A stretch of DNA of 64,000 bases. Origin: Strigamia acuminata (taxonomy: Eukaryota; Arthropoda; Chilopoda; Geophilomorpha; Linotaeniidae). Location: assembly GCA_949358305.1 (NCBI GenBank), contig OX442317.1:15380491-15444490 (forward strand). Direction: 5' to 3'. The position numbers and the translations under genes were made by a program. Below are positions 42,256 to 53,026 of this stretch, one piece after another. The notes beneath the pieces are model-generated. The model saw only the letters and a list, made by a program, of their open reading frames with translations, made no database searches and had not been told where the DNA came from. Positions within the stretch are counted from its first letter, which is position 1; each line of letters opens with the position of its first letter.

Positions 42256-44630
42256 TGTTATTGTAGTAAATTTAAGTTTGCTTTTCTGTTTTTTGCTTTC
42301 GATTTCGTTATGTTCTGTCGTTTGTCTTAAGATATAAAGATTTTACTTTAGTGCACATCCGAGTCTGAAAGGAAATGAAGGTCAGTGTGTTTACATGATT
42401 GATTTTGGGTTAAGAAATAGAGTCTAAATACAGCTATCGCCTAGTGAGATAAGTTAAAAAGTTGACTTGGAAGTTGCACGCTAGATTTAAGTTTTTGGCG
42501 GGTAAGTCGAAGATTATTCCGACAGAAAGGGGAGAATAAGGAGGCAAGTCACTTCAGTGCAGAGAAACATTAAATTAGAGTTTGCTAAAGCTGAAGTTAA
42601 CATCAAAAAATGTTGGTTATTACATGTTGAGGTCGGAATAAAATTAACAATCCTCGAGAGAGACTAGGTTTGTCTGAAATCCTTAGCTTTCGTGTAGAAT
42701 TCATTGGTTCATTCACCTTAATAGCGACTTAGGATGATTCGTTGTTAGTTAAGATTGGTTGCGATTACAATTTCGACTCTTTTAGGTCTTTTTTCTTTCT
42801 TGTCGTAGTTATCAGACACTTAGAAGAATTATTCGTACTTTTTCCTGAAAAATTACGAATAAATTACCGGGAATATTTAGAAAACTTACGAGAGTTTTAA
42901 TAAAGGACATGAGTATTAGTCAGTCAGTTCCCCACAATTGAGAAAACGAAAGTTATACGTTAAATTTTCGTGAGGATGTATCAAAGACCGATTTCCGAAT
43001 GGTGATACATCGATAGGATTTCATTCAAAGAGAAATCAAAACAAATATGTCTACTGTGAGGATCGAGCTTAGAGAATAAATGGATCGTTTCTTAAGCAGA
43101 CAGTGATGGAAGTTTTGTTTTGCTCAAGATATTTCTTTGCAGAAGGAGTGTCAACTCGAAATTGAAGAATTGATTTTCGGTTTTGTTTCTTTCAATTTTA
43201 CGATTCGACGATATTTCGATTCTTTTAATTCGAGGTTTCTTGATTTTTGGACGCAATTATTCGAGAAATGCAGACGACACTTTAATTTAGTTGACTTTAA
43301 GATGATTAAGGACATAATTCTTTGCTTCGAGATTATCCGGAGGATTAGCTACCCGTTCGTTTATTCGAGTTTGTTTTGAATTTGATACGTCATTCGTCTC
43401 GAAAAGTTTTCTTACCTTCGATTGAAATTTATTTACGGGTTATTCAATTCGTTCCGTCAAAAGAGAGTGGTGTTAATTAAGAATTAGCAGAAATTTACTT
43501 ATAATCTTAGCGATTTACTGAGTTAGTCCAAAGTTATATGAGATCTTTCCCGACTTTGATCTGTCAGTCGGCCAAATACACTATATAGAGGACAGAACAC
43601 AACACATAGGATTTACTATATCTTTCCGAAAATAGTCAAATCAGATAGTCTTCCAACTAAAGGAAGAAGAAGTCAATGACTCGACAATTTGAGTTGTCAT
43701 CATTGTACACATTCAAGTTAAGAACACAAAGCCTTTCGGGAATTCTTAATTCCAGGTAGCATTATGATAGGGATTTTCTTTTCCGAAAGAGATCCAAAGA
43801 AACTGATAGGGATTTTCTTTTCCGAAAGAAATCCAAATAAACAATCCATACAGACAGGCATTCCTCGAGGGGGGAATTCTGAGGTCCGAGAACTCTTAGC
43901 TGACTTGATTAAGCAACCTCTTGGTTGAAGAAAACTTACACTTACTACCCCTCATCGTGACTCTCTTATCATGAATCTCTCTCTAACATACAGTACATAT
44001 TTCAATTTGGATAGTTGAAATTATTAAAGAACCGGAAGTTCATGTTCCTATCAGAAATGCTCTTCATTTACAAGCTAACCGATCAATAATATATAACCAC
44101 TCTGGTCCAAAGCTGGACACATAATTAGAATCAGGTTTATTGATCTCCCCATTGAGCTGTTTCGCAATAATCCTCTAATTGTTTTTTTTTTTGATTTGAG
44201 ATAATTGCACTTAACCTTGATAGATACAGAATAATAAAAAACTCCTTCTTACATTTGAAAAACAGATAGACTAACAAAGAATACGACCCATCACTCTTGA
44301 ATTCGGTTTCCGAAACTAATTCCGTCATTTTCATTAAACTAATTTTATGATATTTAGACAATGCTTGATGATCTAAACGCCAGAACTGGATGGTGTACGT
44401 CAATGGAGTGCTTGAATCTTGCATCAGTTGCAGATCTTGATAAGATAGGAAATCAAAAACACCTTTCTGAGGTTGTTACACAGAATTCTACTTTACATAT
44501 ACAGAAAATTAAGCAAACAAAAAAGATACTCTCCCATACCTAATATACCAAAGTAACTCTCATTTAATTCAGGTTCTCTTCCCTTCAGTGGATTAGCAGA
44601 CACAGATTTACTCGATATTCCGGAGTGAGG
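42256..44630 (+). other. B2 internal region before C2
   Basis: Non-coding, except for an 80-codon ORF (43137-43379) identical to that in B1. Position 42,660 is the empty site for element A, and 44627-44630 (GAGG) is the left target duplication of C2. The 77 bp just before C2 have no counterpart next to C1 in B1. Confidence 0.7.
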
Positions 44631-46051
44631 TGTTGCGAGCAGGACGCAACAAAAAATAGGAGATGAAGAGTTTACGTTTTTAGTATCAGACAGGAAGAAT
44701 TATTCTTTAATTTAGTTTCTGGATTTTATTACAAGAGTTTTAGGACATGTCTGAGACGTCCAGTTATCTGCCAGTTCAGTGGTTTTACTCCAGGAATTTC
44801 TTGGATGTAGTCATGCTGTCAGTCGCATCTGGAATGGTCAAGGGATTTGTCTTTAGTCATTTGTGATTGTTTTAGTAATTTGTGTTTTAGTGGTTTAACT
44901 TCTTTTATGTGAATTGTTAGTTTTAAAGGGGTTTTTACTTTTGTTTGAGATGTTATTGACCTTTGTTTGATATTTCTAGTGCTTTGATGTCCTCCTGAGA
45001 CGTTGGACGGTCAGAAACGAGAGTTCTTGGGACGTCCTGAGTGGTAGTGCAGTCTTCAGCGCATTGGATAAGCGTACGGGACAGAGAATGGATTGGAAAT
45101 GCATCGTTTAGCTTCTCTGCATTGTCCCAGTACTTGGTTGGAAGTCCCTGCGCTGTTGTACTTGCCTTGGACGTCCCCTGGAAGCTTGTTTAGCTCGTTT
45201 CTGCACCCGTGCACGTCAGTTAGTTAGTATGCGTCCGCCATTTTGGGTATAGGAGCGGTTCGCTTTGCATCTTAGCAAAGTTGTTTATATCACTCTGGAA
45301 GTTAGCATTATTGTTGTAGTTATTTACTAATACCTTGTTGGTATTTGAATATGTTTTCACTGTACATTTGTTAGGTTTTACTTAAGTTTGTACTCAAGTA
45401 CAGAGATTAGTGTTGTTAAAGCAATATTACTTTTGATTGTGTATTTATTTGCTGCTCTGTTACTTGTCAAGGATGTATTAAGTTAAGTTTGACTTGCTTT
45501 TATTGTTTTGTATTTTTATCTGAATTTATTTCTGATTGAAAGCAAATGTACATAGTTTTTAAGCTGTTATATTTATGAATGTAATTCGTAAGCGCCCTCT
45601 TTGGGTTGCGATCGGCATTGTTCTTTTATATCCGATTGTTGTTGGTTGCTAAGGGCGCTTGTTGCCAAGCAGTTGTTGTAGACTGTAGCTAGAAGAAGCA
45701 GTCATAGTTGTTATCTGTTGTCATGCAGGATTAGAATAAACAGGTCGTTACTTTCTTTTTCCTTAAAGAGTTTGTCTGGATATTTTCTAACCTGCTAATC
45801 AACATGAAGTGTGAGTAAAGAACTTAGCTCACTCTCCTCCTCCATGGATCCGCATTTATTTGCCCAACAATAGAGCTGAGTTTCATATCGCATCTTCTAC
45901 ATGAAAGCTAAGCCTTTTTACTAAGCCTTTTTGCTAAGCCTAACGGTGTTCGCTGCTAGATTTTCCACTATACGACCGCGGAGGCGTAACCAAACGGTTA
46001 CCTTCGTAGAATTCCGACCACTTCCCCTGTTAGCTGAGGTTGCGCGCTACA
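44631..46051 (+). repeat. 5' LTR of C2
   Basis: 1421 bp, TGTTGC(n9)GCAACA at the start, GCGCGCTACA at the end. Contains AATAAA near 45,735. Identical in length to the C1 LTR and the 3' copy. Confidence 0.95.
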
Positions 46052-46065
46052 GGGAAGTCGTTTTT

Positions 46066-46083
46066 TGGTACCGTGACCCCAGG
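46066..46083 (+). other. Primer-binding site of C2
   Basis: TGGTACCGTGACCCCAGG, 14 nt downstream of the LTR; identical to C1. Confidence 0.75.
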
Positions 46084-46300
46084 ATTTCGGCGATTTGGTT
46101 CCAGAACCGAGGATTTCGTGCACGTTTGATCAGCGCGCATGAAGCGAGGCGTTTGGACACTCATCAGGCGATTCAGGAGTTTTGTGCTCACAGGACGGTT
46201 TGTGCAGTTAGCGGCTGGTTCCGCCTTCATTTCCAGTCAAGTGTGTGCAGCTGAGAGTCACCTGGAAGTGGCCACTGATGTCTTGGGTCAAGTTAAAAAG

Positions 46301-46500
46301 ACACAACGCAATGAGCAACAGATCACCGAGTTTGAAGATGAACACTGAAAGTCAAGTGTTTTTTGCGATTTTTCTTGGGAAATACCCAAAGAATTTGTGG
46401 GCATTTATTTGTGTTTTCTTTTGGGGGAGTTTTGAGTATGCATTTGAATTTTAAGTGTTATATTTCTAAGTTTTTGGTTCCATTATAACTGCAAAAGCAG
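46301..46500 (+). other. Shared leader signals of C2
   Basis: ACACAACGCA at 46301-46310, 250 nt after the LTR. Hairpin CTGC-AAAA-GCAG at 46489-46500 followed by GGGGA, 188 nt after the decamer. Confidence 0.65.
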
Positions 46501-46768
46501 GGGAACAAGAGTTTTTAGCTAGATTAGTCTATAGTTTGCACGATTTTTTGTGAAAAATTTGTAAACAGGGATTAATTTATTTTTTTTAGAGTTTTACTTG
46601 TAAAAAGAAATAGTTTACTTGTAATTTAGAAAGAGATTAGTTATAGTTAGTCTGAGTAATTGTGCGCTCAGAATTTTCTCAGGGATTTATTTTCCAAGAG
46701 TTTCTTGTTTGAATTTAAGTTAGTTTAAGTGTTCACTTACCTGTCAGCAGATCACACAAGAGTCGGTC

Positions 46769-47281
46769 ATGTTGGGCAGAATAATGCCGATGTCTTCGAG
46801 CCATAGAAGTCCCGACAGGTGCATGGTCAGCGAGTGGTCTCCGGTGCCTCGAGAGAGAGTTCGTCGTGTACGGCAAAGCTGGGTTCTCAACCCATTGAGT
46901 GTGATGGATCCACACATACACGGCGCCTCAACAGTCCACAGAGCATGCTGGTTTCTGATGCAAGCAGACAGGTCAAGGGACAAGTCAAGCTCCCGTCAAC
47001 TGAGCGCTGACGCCCAGCTGTACGAGAAGATAGACGTCGGCCATCAGGGCAAAGGAGAAAGCAACTTGTTGGCAAAGTCTCGTCTTTGCAAGGGAGCCCA
47101 CAGTTCGGGCCCAAGTTTGAGAACACAAGACCCAAGGTTGAGAGAAAGAGTGCCAGTCAGGAAAGATGAACCACATCGCCAGCCAAGACGAGCTCAAGCA
47201 GCTGGACGGTGGTCGTTTGACTGCAGCAAAGAGTCAAGCCGCCTCCTTGGAAAATTAAATTCTGTTTGCCTTTGTCAGTAG
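46769..47281 (+). CDS. 170-codon ORF at the gag position of C2
   Basis: Counterpart of 1899-2411; one residue differs. It starts 468 nt after the decamer and shortly after a CCTGTCAG acceptor-like site. It is Arg/Ser-rich with no zinc knuckle. Function unknown; it may be a remnant or replacement of the gag start. Confidence 0.3.
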   Translation: MLGRIMPMSSSHRSPDRCMVSEWSPVPRERVRRVRQSWVLNPLSVMDPHIHGASTVHRACWFLMQADRSRDKSSSRQLSADAQLYEKIDVGHQGKGESNLLAKSRLCKGAHSSGPSLRTQDPRLRERVPVRKDEPHRQPRRAQAAGRWSFDCSKESSRLLGKLNSVCLCQ

Positions 47282-50200
47282 TTTAAGCTAAGGAAATTTA
47301 TTAGGCTTACGAATTTCTTGTTAGTCATTAAGAATTGGATTAAGTTTGTTGTCAGTCCGTTTTGTAAACTGGGGGATTGCCGGACGGCAGATTGGCCTTG
47401 GTTGAGGCCAGTGATAAAGGTCCCGCGCTCGTTTGCTTGTTCTTTCGGTTGATGCAAACGAGTGGTCGCTCCTTCTCCCTTGAGACACTCAGCCTGCTAA
47501 TTTGGGTTGTGTAGGAGAATGGAGGCGAGGGATTTTGCCTCAGTGGCCACCGTGCTCGTCCGCCAGCCTTTCAGTGGGATCTGACCACATGTAGAAGTGT
47601 TTTGATTATGTTTTTGGGGGACTTTCGCATTGTCTAGTTAATTTTAAGCAGGTTTTAGTGCGGGTATTTTTTGAGTAGAATCTGTGCGCAGGTTAAAGCA
47701 AGATACTATAGTTTGAAGCCACTTTAACCGCTTATTTAAGAAAGCGGAAATTAAGGAATCAGTTTTCCATTTATTCTCGTTTAGTTTTTGTAAAATGAAG
47801 AGAAGTTATTGCTAAGAATTTGTAGACGTTCCCACTTCTAGTTTGTTGTACCGATGGCTTGTGAATAGAGTAAGCTCGATTTTTTCGGTTATTTTTTGGA
47901 AATTAGTACCGAAAGACTGTTTTAAACAGGCCAAATTTTCGCTTTATGCGTCAAAAATTTGTTAAGATGTTTGGGTACATTGCTGGGATCGTCACTTCTT
48001 CTTGATTTTAACCTTTTAAATATATGTTAGTTTCCAGAGTTTGGGGAAAAAATGTTTGTTAAGTTTGCAGCCTCCAAGCGTCTTTGCGAGGGCGCTTGTG
48101 GTTCAGTTGGGTGATTACCTTCCTTTTTTGCGAGTTTGTTGCTGCACAGTGAGTTAGGACTGGGGGTGTAATGACCGTCATCCGGGTCAGTCTTTTAGGT
48201 TCAGATGCTTGAGAGCGAGACTTTGGATGATAAGGAATGCAGTCTCCATCTTGCACACTGTGTGGTCGAGAGTGGTATAAGAGCGCTCAATTGATCAGGT
48301 TAAGGTTGCAGAAGCACTTTTTTGTGAACCCCATTCTTTACCACGTTGAAATTTAGTTAGATAGGTAGAGTTTAACAGCAGTTCAACAGTCTTTAAATTT
48401 ATTTTTATTGAAAGTTAGCTCACTTAAGGAAATGTAAAGTTACAGATTCGGGTTTTTGAGTGATTAGATGACCTGCTTGTTCGAGCATCCATTTGGCACT
48501 TAGCCATTTGCGATTGGCGGAGCAGAGTTCCGGTTTACTTAATGGAGCAATGGTTGGTCAGCGAATCCAGCGAGAGAGTTGGTGTTTGAGGATGTTGTAG
48601 AATTTCGGCTTTGAATGGGAAACACAACACATCTCTCTCCTTCGAAGACGCATTTCTCCTGCTGTATAACATATGATAGTTTTCCGAATTTGCTTTCTAG
48701 ATAATTCAGTTTTAGTTTTAGTTCAGTTAGGTAATCCACCCACAATGGATTACATAGTAGGCCAATCAAGGTCCTCGGATTTACTCTGGGACTGAGGTTC
48801 AAAGGGCCCAAGCCTATTGCCTTGCTGCCCAGGTGGCACAGGAAGAGGTTTGGCAAGAGCATGCCTATTGCCTTTGCTGATTATTCAACACAAGGAGAGG
48901 CACAGAGAGATATCTGCTTGCCTTCTGGCAGACAGATAATGCAAATGGTTGTGTGCTATTCATGCACGCTTTCAGCTCGCACTTTGTTCCTGTGTTTCAT
49001 AGAAGGCCACACATGAGGTCTGGAGCCTTAAGTGAATTTAGGACACAGTCAGAAATAGAGGTTCATAAGCGGTTGTAGGACAGGGCACGTTCGTTCTTAG
49101 CGGCAAGATGCGAGTCCAGCAACCTTAGTGAAGACTTAGCCGGTTAACAGTTGGTCCGTCGGGTCTAAGAATTAGGTGGGAGCTGAGTCGAAAGTAAAGA
49201 AAGATTTGGCTCTGCTAATTCCACAACAAGAAGAGATAATAGGAAATCTTAAGCGGTTGATAGTTCAGTCCGTCAGGCTTAAGAGAAAAGGAGTTTTAAG
49301 CGGTTGATAGTTTAGTCCGTCAGGCTTAAGCAAGCACTTTTGTGCAAACAATAGGATTAGTTTAGTTAGCTCATTTTAAAGTGCATGGGGTTTGGAGAGA
49401 TACTTGTAGTTGACAAGTTCTGTGATGGTCCTCGGCAGTCAGGGCATGGGTTCGCTCTCGCGGAGGATGGAATAGGTCGTTTTTTGGGCGTGTCGGATCT
49501 CGGTTGAGCACTCGTGTTATTGGACGCAATGCATGAGGAGCCAATTGGTTTTAAAGGGTGGACTTCTTCACCGTACTTTAATTCCCGTTGCTCATGTTCT
49601 CTTGAGTTTCTGAGCATTGCTCAATTTTCGGTCTTGTTCACTGCCTCTTCGAGATGGTTGGAAGCACTGCCTTGATAGTTGGGATGGTTTTTTACGAGGT
49701 CTTCTTCTCCTTTGAGTCCAAGTCCTTTTTTCACCTATGCACGAGATTTAGTCAGTTATTTTTTGTCATTTGCGCCAAGCCTTTGGAAGATGTGTGGTAA
49801 AAGTTGAGTACACCGCAATCCGTTTTCACGCCCCCTCCTACCCAGAGTTTTAGAGCACAGTTGCATAAGTGTTTTTGGGTACACATGAGAGATTAGGGCA
49901 GGGGTTTGACATGTAAAGTAGTCGTGATTTCGGGTCCCCTTGGGCTAGCTTCCAATGGGAGGACGTAGGGGCAACAAGATAGTATAAGTTAGTAATTAGC
50001 TTTTTAGTGTGATTTCGGAGCCTTTTTGCAACGAATCTGGCGGTCACACGTCCATGGGGCTGAGGTTAGTGGCGTGTCAGATACTTGCAGGGGATCTTCT
50101 GAGACAAAAGCTTAATTTTCCTTAGAAGTTAGTAGAATAATTGGTTTTGGTTAGCTTATTCATGTTTGTTATAGGGGTTTGGACTTTGAATGTCCGATTG

Positions 50201-51601
50201 TAATAATTGAGAGTAATTATTGCCCCTTACTTTTTTCAGTTTAAAGGTGAATTTCTCTCACAAAGAGGTTCCGGCGGTAGCGTTTTAAGCGCCTGGCAGC
50301 TTTCCTTTTTTGTCGGGAGGGAAATTGAAATTTTAAAAGAAAGGAAGAGATAGCTGAGGGGTTTGCCAGAGAGAAGGTCGGAAGCAGAGAATGCGAAAGG
50401 GATGGTGGAGCGATGTCAGGAGATATTCCTAATTTTCGAAAAATAATGGGAAAGGAAAATGTGTCATGCTTTTAGATAGAACTATTTGCCTTGCTTTGCT
50501 TTAGTCAGTAAAGAGTCCTGCGTGTAGTGGAGAGTGAAGAAGCTGAGAAGAGATCTATAGATAGTTGTCAAGTGGGGCCTGAAAGAAGTTGTTTGTCTTT
50601 AATTTTGAGTGGCTGCGTCTCTTGGTGGGAGTTTTATAGAGGAATGAAAGGGGAACTCTTACTAGGGAAGAGGTGTTGCCTTCAAATTTTTTGACGAATG
50701 ACTGTCCTTCGAAGGAAGCTCAGTTTTCCTAATTATTTCAGATGAATAGTATTGGGGGTGCAATCTTTGACATTGCTCACTGTTGTTTTTCAATCGATAT
50801 TTCGATTCTAGTTTTGGATATTTAGTTCAGAAGCATTTGGATACGAGTTGCCGCCTAAGTGGTCGGTCATTGGCTTGGCTGGTTGTTAGTCGTCGAGCTG
50901 TGATTTGTCCAGCTGTTTGGTTGGTCACACGGTATTCTAACGGGGAATTAGATGTCTTTGTTTAAGTAGTTAGGGGATTTCTTAAGTTTTCTACGGCTTT
51001 TCGTTTCAGGTTGATGTCGACTTTGACAGGCATTCTGATTGGTTCAATGGTTGAGCTCGGATGTTTGCTTGTGTCGGTGTCATTAGAGGCGAATCTTGTC
51101 TGAGGATTCGAGCTACATCTCGAGGGAAGGTTTAGAGAAATCGGTTTTGTTAGTTATAGCTTTATGGTTATTCGTGTTTTAGTAGTGTCTTGTCGTTTGA
51201 CTGGCTCCACTGGTTGTGGGCGTCGGTTCTCGAGAATTGACTACAGGTCAATCTTTGTAGAAGGGACGAGTTTTTTGTAGTTTGTTTGTTAGTCTTTTTT
51301 CTTTGTGATTCGAGATGTGAGACAGAATTTGGTTAATTTAGTTATGACATCTTCTGCAGGCTGTGTGGAATTTGTTTACTTGGTTTTCCGTGTCTTCTAG
51401 TTTAGGGTGACCCGTTCCTGTTAGGGTTGTTAGATTGTTAACAGAAGTCAATCTACTTCGTTTGGGGAGCAGGGTCCCGTAGTTCGTTCTTGTTTCTGGT
51501 GAGGGTACCGGCACATTGAATGCTCGTATGGTCAGGAAGTCTGGATCAGAACGCAGTCATTTTCGGGTGGCGGTTCTCTTCTTTTTTTTCGGTGGGAGCA
51601 A
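47282..51601 (+). other. C2 internal region after the gag-position ORF
   Basis: About 4.3 kb without a convincing gene. 49,140-49,330 holds CTTAAG-bounded hairpin repeats also found in D. An 83-codon minus-strand ORF (49366-49617) has a partner in D. 49,860-51,580 is GT-rich DNA found once in the window, since C1 is cut off before it. It ends with a T run, GGTGGGAGC and AA before the 3' LTR. Confidence 0.6.
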
Positions 51602-53022
51602 TGTTGCGAGCAGGACGCAACAAAAAATAGGAGATGAAGAGTTTACGTTTTTAGTATCAGACAGGAAGAATTATTCTTTAATTTAGTTTCTGGATTTTAT
51701 TACAAGAGTTTTAGGACATGTCTGAGATGTCCAGTTATCTGCCAGTTCAGTGGTTTTACTCCAGGAATTTCTTGGATGTAGTCATGCTGTCAGTCGCATC
51801 TGGAATGGTCAAGGGATTTGTCTTTAGTCATTTGTGATTGTTTTAGTAATTTGTGTTTTAGTGGTTTAACTTCTTTTATGTGAATTGTTAGTTTTAAAGG
51901 GGTTTTTACTTTTGTTTGAGATGTTATTGACCTTTGTTTGATATTTCTAGTGCTTTGATGTCCTCCTGAGACGTTGGACGGTCAGAAACGAGAGTTCTTG
52001 GGACGTCCTGAGTGGTAGTGCAGTCTTCAGCGCATTGGATAAGCGTACGGGACAGAGAATGGATTGGAAATGCATCGTTTAGCTTCTCTGCATTGTCCCA
52101 GTACTTGGTTGGAAGTCCCTGCGCTGTTGTACTTGCCTTGGACGTCCCCTGGAAGTTTGTTTAGCTCGTTTCTGCACCCGTGCACGTCAGTTAGTTAGTA
52201 TGCGTCCGCCATTTTGGGTATAGGAGCGGTTCGCTTTGCATCTTAGCAAAGTTGTTTATATCACTCTGGAAGTTAGCATTATTGTTGTAGTTATTTACTA
52301 ATACCTTGTTGGTATTTGAATATGTTTTCACTGTACATTTGTTAGGTTTTACTTAAGTTTGTACTCAAGTACAGAGATTAGTGTTGTTAAAGCAATATTA
52401 CTTTTGATTGTGTATTTATTTGCTGCTCTGTTACTTGTCAAGGATGTATTAAGTTAAGTTTGACTTGCTTTTATTGTTTTGTATTTTTATCTGAATTTAT
52501 TTCTGATTGAAAGCAAATGTACATAGTTTTTAAGCTGTTATATTTATGAATGTAATTCGTAAGCGCCCTCTTTGGGTTGCGATCGGCATTGTTCTTTTAT
52601 ATCCGATTGTTGTTGGTTGCTAAGGGCGCTTGTTGCCAAGCAGTTGTTGTAGACTGTAGCTAGAAGAAGCAGTCATAGTTGTTATCTGTTGTCATGCAGG
52701 ATTAGAATAAACAGGTCGTTACTTTCTTTTTCCTTAAAGAGTTTGTCTGGAAATTTTCTAACCTGCTAATCAACATGAAGTGTGAGTAGAGAACTTAGCT
52801 CACTCTCCTCCTCCATGGATCCGCATTTATTTGCCCAACAATAGAGCTGAGTTTCATATCGCATCTTCTACATGAAAGCTAAGCCTTTTTACTAAGCCTT
52901 TTTGCTAAGCCTAACGGTGTTCGCTGCTGGATTTTCCACTATACGACCGCGGAGGCGTAACCAAACGGTTACCTTCGTAGAATTCCGACCACTTCCCCTG
53001 TTAGCTGAGGTTGCGCGCTACA
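51602..53022 (+). repeat. 3' LTR of C2
   Basis: 1421 bp matching 44631-46051, followed by GAGG. Differences include C/T near 51,729, C/T near 52,156 and A/G near 52,929. Confidence 0.95.
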
Positions 53023-53026
53023 GAGG

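Larger units (their letters stand above)
44631..53022 (+). mobile_element. Element C2: complete non-autonomous LTR element
   Basis: 8392 bp with two 1421-bp LTRs (about five differences) and exact target duplication GAGG (44627-44630 and 53023-53026). It has a PBS, shared leader signals and a GGTGGGAG purine stretch before the 3' LTR, but no gag, protease, RT or integrase. This fits the large non-autonomous class often called LARD. Its ends and PBS resemble BEL/Pao elements A and G. Confidence 0.95.

Noticed and set aside
1-49190. Very large inverted repeat between 1-16.7 kb and 40.2-49.2 kb, taken as a chromosome-scale palindrome
   Set aside because: The similarity stops at element ends, the right copies have their own 4-bp duplications (CGCT, GAGG), the C insertion points differ and the B1 LTR is of another type. 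Independent opposite-strand insertions explain it better.
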